Source: VRUE01 sp036265675 (GTDB taxonomy: Bacteria > Actinomycetota > Thermoleophilia > Solirubrobacterales > 70-9). Taken from it: a DNA stretch of 21,883 nucleotides. The notes beneath the pieces were generated by a model. That model was not told the DNA's origin, searched no databases, and was given only the letters and a program-made list of their open reading frames with translations. This document shows positions 19,666-21,883 of this stretch, piece by piece (positions within the stretch are counted from its first letter, which is position 1; each line of letters opens with the position of its first letter). The DNA lies in NCBI GenBank assembly GCA_036265675.1, contig DATAOP010000069.1, positions 1 to 21,883 of the forward strand. The letters are read 5' to 3'. The translations under genes were made by a program, and so were the position numbers.

Positions 19666-20982
19666 ATCACCCTCCGTATCTGGAACGCCGGACTCGCGGT
19701 CCTGATCCTGATCGGGTGTGGAGTCCTTCTCCTCAACGCACATACGCGCGCCGCCGGGGCGGGCGTGACCCCGGTCTCATCTTCCTCCTGCGGATCGCTT
19801 CAGTACGGGGGCAGCGGTTCGCCCGACGCGCTGATCGTCTCCGACCTGCCGCTGCAGGGGGACTCGCGCCAGCGCTCGCGGCAGATGAACGACGCGATCA
19901 GGCTCGTCCTCGAAAACGCCGGCTGGAAGGCCGGCGGCCACTCGATCGCGTTCCAGTCCTGCGACGACTCGAGTGCCAAGACCGGGCTCTGGACGAAGTC
20001 GCGCTGCCAGGCGAACGCCAGGGCCTACGCCGCCGACCCCGCGGTGCTCGGCGTCGTCGGCACCTACAACTCCGGCTGCGCCGAAGCGATGATCCCGATC
20101 CTCGGTCGCGCCCCGGGTGGGGGCGTCGCAATGGTCTCGCCGGGGAACACCCTGATCTGCCTCACCGAGTCGAGCCCCAGCTGCCCCAAGGGCCAGCCCA
20201 AGAGCCTCTATCCCGCCGCGCACAACTACGCCCGGGTCGTCCCCAACGACGCCTATCAGGGTGCGGGGCTGGCGCTGTTCGCCAAGCAGCGGGGCGTGAG
20301 GAAGCCCTACGTCCTCTACGCGGCGAAGGACCCGACCAGCCTCGGCCAGGCGAAGACCTTCCGCGGCGCGGCCCGCAAGCTCGGCCTTCGGCTGCGGGGC
20401 TTCCGCTCGTGGAATCCGAACGCGTCGAGCTATCGGAGCCTGATGAAGAGCGTCGCCAAGAAGTCTCCTGATGCGGTTCTCCTCGCCGGCCTGACCGAGG
20501 AGAACGGTGGCAGGCTGATCAAGGACAAGGTCACCGTGCTCGGCGCCAACGCCGGGGTCAAACTGCTGGCGCCGGACGGCTTCGCCCAACAGTCGACGAT
20601 CGACCTCGCCGGCGGGGCCGCGAAGGGGATGTACGCGAGCGTCCCGGGCCAGGTGCCGCAGAACCTGAAGGGCCAGGGCAAGAAGCTCGTCGGCCAACTC
20701 GAAAAGGAGCTCGGAGGAGCGGTGGAACTGTATGCGCCTTACGCCGGCCAGGCGGCGAGCGTCCTGATCGATGCGATCGGCAAGGGCGCCGGCCGCTCCG
20801 GGGTCATCAGGGCGGTCCTCGCGACCAAGGTCCACAACGGGATCACGGGCAGCTTCGACATCCTCCCCAGTGGCGACCCGAGCGTCGGGCCGATCACGGT
20901 CTCGGTCGCGAAGAAGATTTTCACGCCGTTCAGGGTCGTCAAGCCCTCCTCGCGTCTGGTCAAGGCCGCACGGCAGGGCTGA
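19666..20982 (+). CDS. Periplasmic branched-chain amino acid-type binding protein with an apparent ATC start
   Basis: The protein is a type I periplasmic-binding fold of the LivJ class: ALIVSDLPLQGDSRQRSRQMNDAIRLVLENAGWKAGGHSI, AYAADPAVLGVVGTYNSGCAEAMIPIL, GGVAMVSPGNT, ARVVPNDAYQGAGLALFAKQRGVRKPYVLYA, VLLAGLTEENGGRLIKDK and LYAPYAGQAASVLIDAI. No permease is adjacent, so it may serve a distant transporter or act as a sensor. The first normal start, GTG 19765, would leave no signal peptide. ATC 19666, after TAGGAT and 7 nt, gives (M)TLRIWNAGLAVLILIGC..., a proper signal with a possible lipobox LIGC. The frame upstream has no ATG, GTG or TTG back to a stop at 19618. That start predicts 438 residues. 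Confidence 0.82.
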   Translation: MTLRIWNAGLAVLILIGCGVLLLNAHTRAAGAGVTPVSSSSCGSLQYGGSGSPDALIVSDLPLQGDSRQRSRQMNDAIRLVLENAGWKAGGHSIAFQSCDDSSAKTGLWTKSRCQANARAYAADPAVLGVVGTYNSGCAEAMIPILGRAPGGGVAMVSPGNTLICLTESSPSCPKGQPKSLYPAAHNYARVVPNDAYQGAGLALFAKQRGVRKPYVLYAAKDPTSLGQAKTFRGAARKLGLRLRGFRSWNPNASSYRSLMKSVAKKSPDAVLLAGLTEENGGRLIKDKVTVLGANAGVKLLAPDGFAQQSTIDLAGGAAKGMYASVPGQVPQNLKGQGKKLVGQLEKELGGAVELYAPYAGQAASVLIDAIGKGAGRSGVIRAVLATKVHNGITGSFDILPSGDPSVGPITVSVAKKIFTPFRVVKPSSRLVKAARQG

Positions 20983-20984
20983 AG

Positions 20985-20990
20985 TACCGT
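20985..20990 (+). promoter_or_regulatory. -10 element of xth
   Basis: TACCGT lies 7 nt before GTG 20998, just after the preceding TGA. No SD is present. Confidence 0.45.
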
Positions 20991-20997
20991 CCGCCGG

Positions 20998-21861
20998 GTG
21001 CGGATCGCGACCTGGAACGTGAACTCGGTTCAGCAGCGGCTGCCGCGGCTGCTGCCGTGGCTGGACGAACGGCAGCCGGACGTCGTCTGCCTGCAGGAGA
21101 CGAAGCTCGCCGACGACGCCTGCCTCGACCTGCTCGGGGACGAGGTGACCCAGCGCGGCTACGAGATCGCCGTCCACGGCGAGGCGACCTGGAACGGCGT
21201 CGCGATCCTGTCCCGCGTCGGGTTGGAGGACGTCGTCCGGGGGCTCGAGGACGGGCCCGGCTTCCCACATCAGGAGGCGCGCGCGATCGCCGCCGGCTGC
21301 GGCGGGATCCGCGTCTTCTCGGTCTATGTGCCGAACGGGCGCGAGCCGGGCTCCGAGCACTACCGGTACAAGCTCTCCTGGCTCGCCGCGCTGCGCGACG
21401 TCGTGGCGGCGGGTCCCGACGCGGCGGTCGTCTGCGGCGACATGAACGTCGCCCCCACCGACGAGGACGTCTTCGACCCCGAGGCCTACGTCGGCCAGAC
21501 CCACGTCACGGCTCCGGAGCGCGCGGCGCTGGCGGAGCTCCAGGCACTCGGTCTGCGCGACGTCGTCCGCGACCGCTGGCCCGGCGAGCGGGTCTTCAGC
21601 TACTGGGACTACCGGGCCGGGATGTTCCACCGCGACCTCGGGATGCGGATCGACCTGATTCTCGCCGGCGCGCCGGTCGCCGGGCGGGTGCGCGCGGCCT
21701 GGGTCGACCGCCAGGCGCGCAAAGGGAAAGGCCCGAGCGACCACGCTCCGGTGATCGTCGACCTCGACGAGGCGCCCGACGGCGACATCGGCCCTGTCGT
21801 GCCGCCGCCCTCCGCCCCGGCCGCCAGGCGCGGGTCGGTCAAGTTGCCGCAGGCACCGTAG
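20998..21861 (+). CDS. xth: Exodeoxyribonuclease III (xth/ExoA family)
   Basis: The 287-residue protein is an AP endonuclease and 3'-5' exonuclease for base-excision repair. The endonuclease/exonuclease/phosphatase motifs are present in order: RIATWNVNS, VVCLQETK, WNGVAILSR, VFSVYVPNGR, YKLSWL, VVCGDMNVAPTDEDVFDP, FSYWDYRAGMFHRDLGMRIDLIL and GPSDHAPVIVDL. The catalytic N7/E34, Y/D/N and C-terminal D/H residues are all visible. After the catalytic domain a Pro-rich extension of about 30 residues follows (DEAPDGDIGPVV... to KLPQAP). GTG 20998 is leaderless by position (TACCGT, 7 nt). It follows the binding-protein gene by 15 nt. Confidence 0.95.
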   Translation: MRIATWNVNSVQQRLPRLLPWLDERQPDVVCLQETKLADDACLDLLGDEVTQRGYEIAVHGEATWNGVAILSRVGLEDVVRGLEDGPGFPHQEARAIAAGCGGIRVFSVYVPNGREPGSEHYRYKLSWLAALRDVVAAGPDAAVVCGDMNVAPTDEDVFDPEAYVGQTHVTAPERAALAELQALGLRDVVRDRWPGERVFSYWDYRAGMFHRDLGMRIDLILAGAPVAGRVRAAWVDRQARKGKGPSDHAPVIVDLDEAPDGDIGPVVPPPSAPAARRGSVKLPQAP

Positions 21862-21883
21862 CCGCACACCGGAAACGCGCCTG

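Noticed and set aside
19777..21867. 696-codon minus-strand open frame
   Set aside because: It lies opposite the binding-protein and xth genes, which have full family motifs; its sequence is Arg/Asp/Val-rich shadow typical of high-GC DNA.

Overview
The window is very GC-rich and densely coded on both strands, with ATG, GTG and TTG starts, hardly any spacer DNA and no mobile element, phage gene, CRISPR array, rRNA or tRNA that I could see. The order ruvA-ruvC-yebC next to pdxT-pdxS is actinobacterial. The secreted four-cysteine protein at 9261-10031 resembles a family I associate with Solirubrobacterales (class Thermoleophilia), and branched-chain-type binding proteins are also common there. 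I infer a member of that group, without certainty.

Layout. 1-1646 (minus): DNA repair and translation genes ruvA (cut by the window edge), ruvC and yebC. 1667-2116 (plus): a small membrane protein leaving the same promoter as yebC. 2117-2326: a hairpin-rich spacer. 2327-4900 (minus): the vitamin B6 operon pdxS-pdxT followed by an M29 aminopeptidase, all translationally coupled. 4901-5152: a repeat-rich spacer. 5153-6007 (minus): an RpiR-family regulator. 6069-8371 (plus): four tightly packed genes, three for membrane proteins and one for a small zinc-ligand protein. 8352-9196 (minus): YjbQ and a SnoaL-fold protein. 9261-10031 (plus): a secreted protein. 10032-10895 (minus): a repeat lipoprotein and a DUF1330 protein. 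10951-12649 (plus): a GT87-type glycosyltransferase and a SnoaL-like protein. 12631-14082 (minus): a thioesterase-like protein and a GNAT. 14111-16031 (plus): a possible leader peptide, an unusual Nramp-type transporter and a second GNAT. 16140-19577 (minus): four envelope-related genes (exported protein, His-rich exported peptide, DUF4389-like repeat protein, M48 protease). 19666-21861 (plus): a periplasmic-binding protein and exonuclease III.

The main cross-cutting signal is in the starts. Many genes have a TANNNT-like hexamer 6-9 nt before the start codon and no Shine-Dalgarno (SD) sequence, the layout expected for leaderless mRNAs. Applying this rule gives pdxS a start that restores exact Bacillus residue numbering. 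It also suggests that two genes, at 9196 and 19666, start with ATC. Genes with a strong SD are the exception (10430, 10895, 18941). Other points of interest are a lipoprotein built of eight exact 11-residue repeats with only GAA for glutamate, an exported peptide with a natural His7 tract, an Nramp homologue lacking the canonical metal-site residues behind a possible 13-codon leader ORF, and a CRP-like palindrome centred 41.5 bp before a predicted transcription start. No complete new defence or mobile system is evident.
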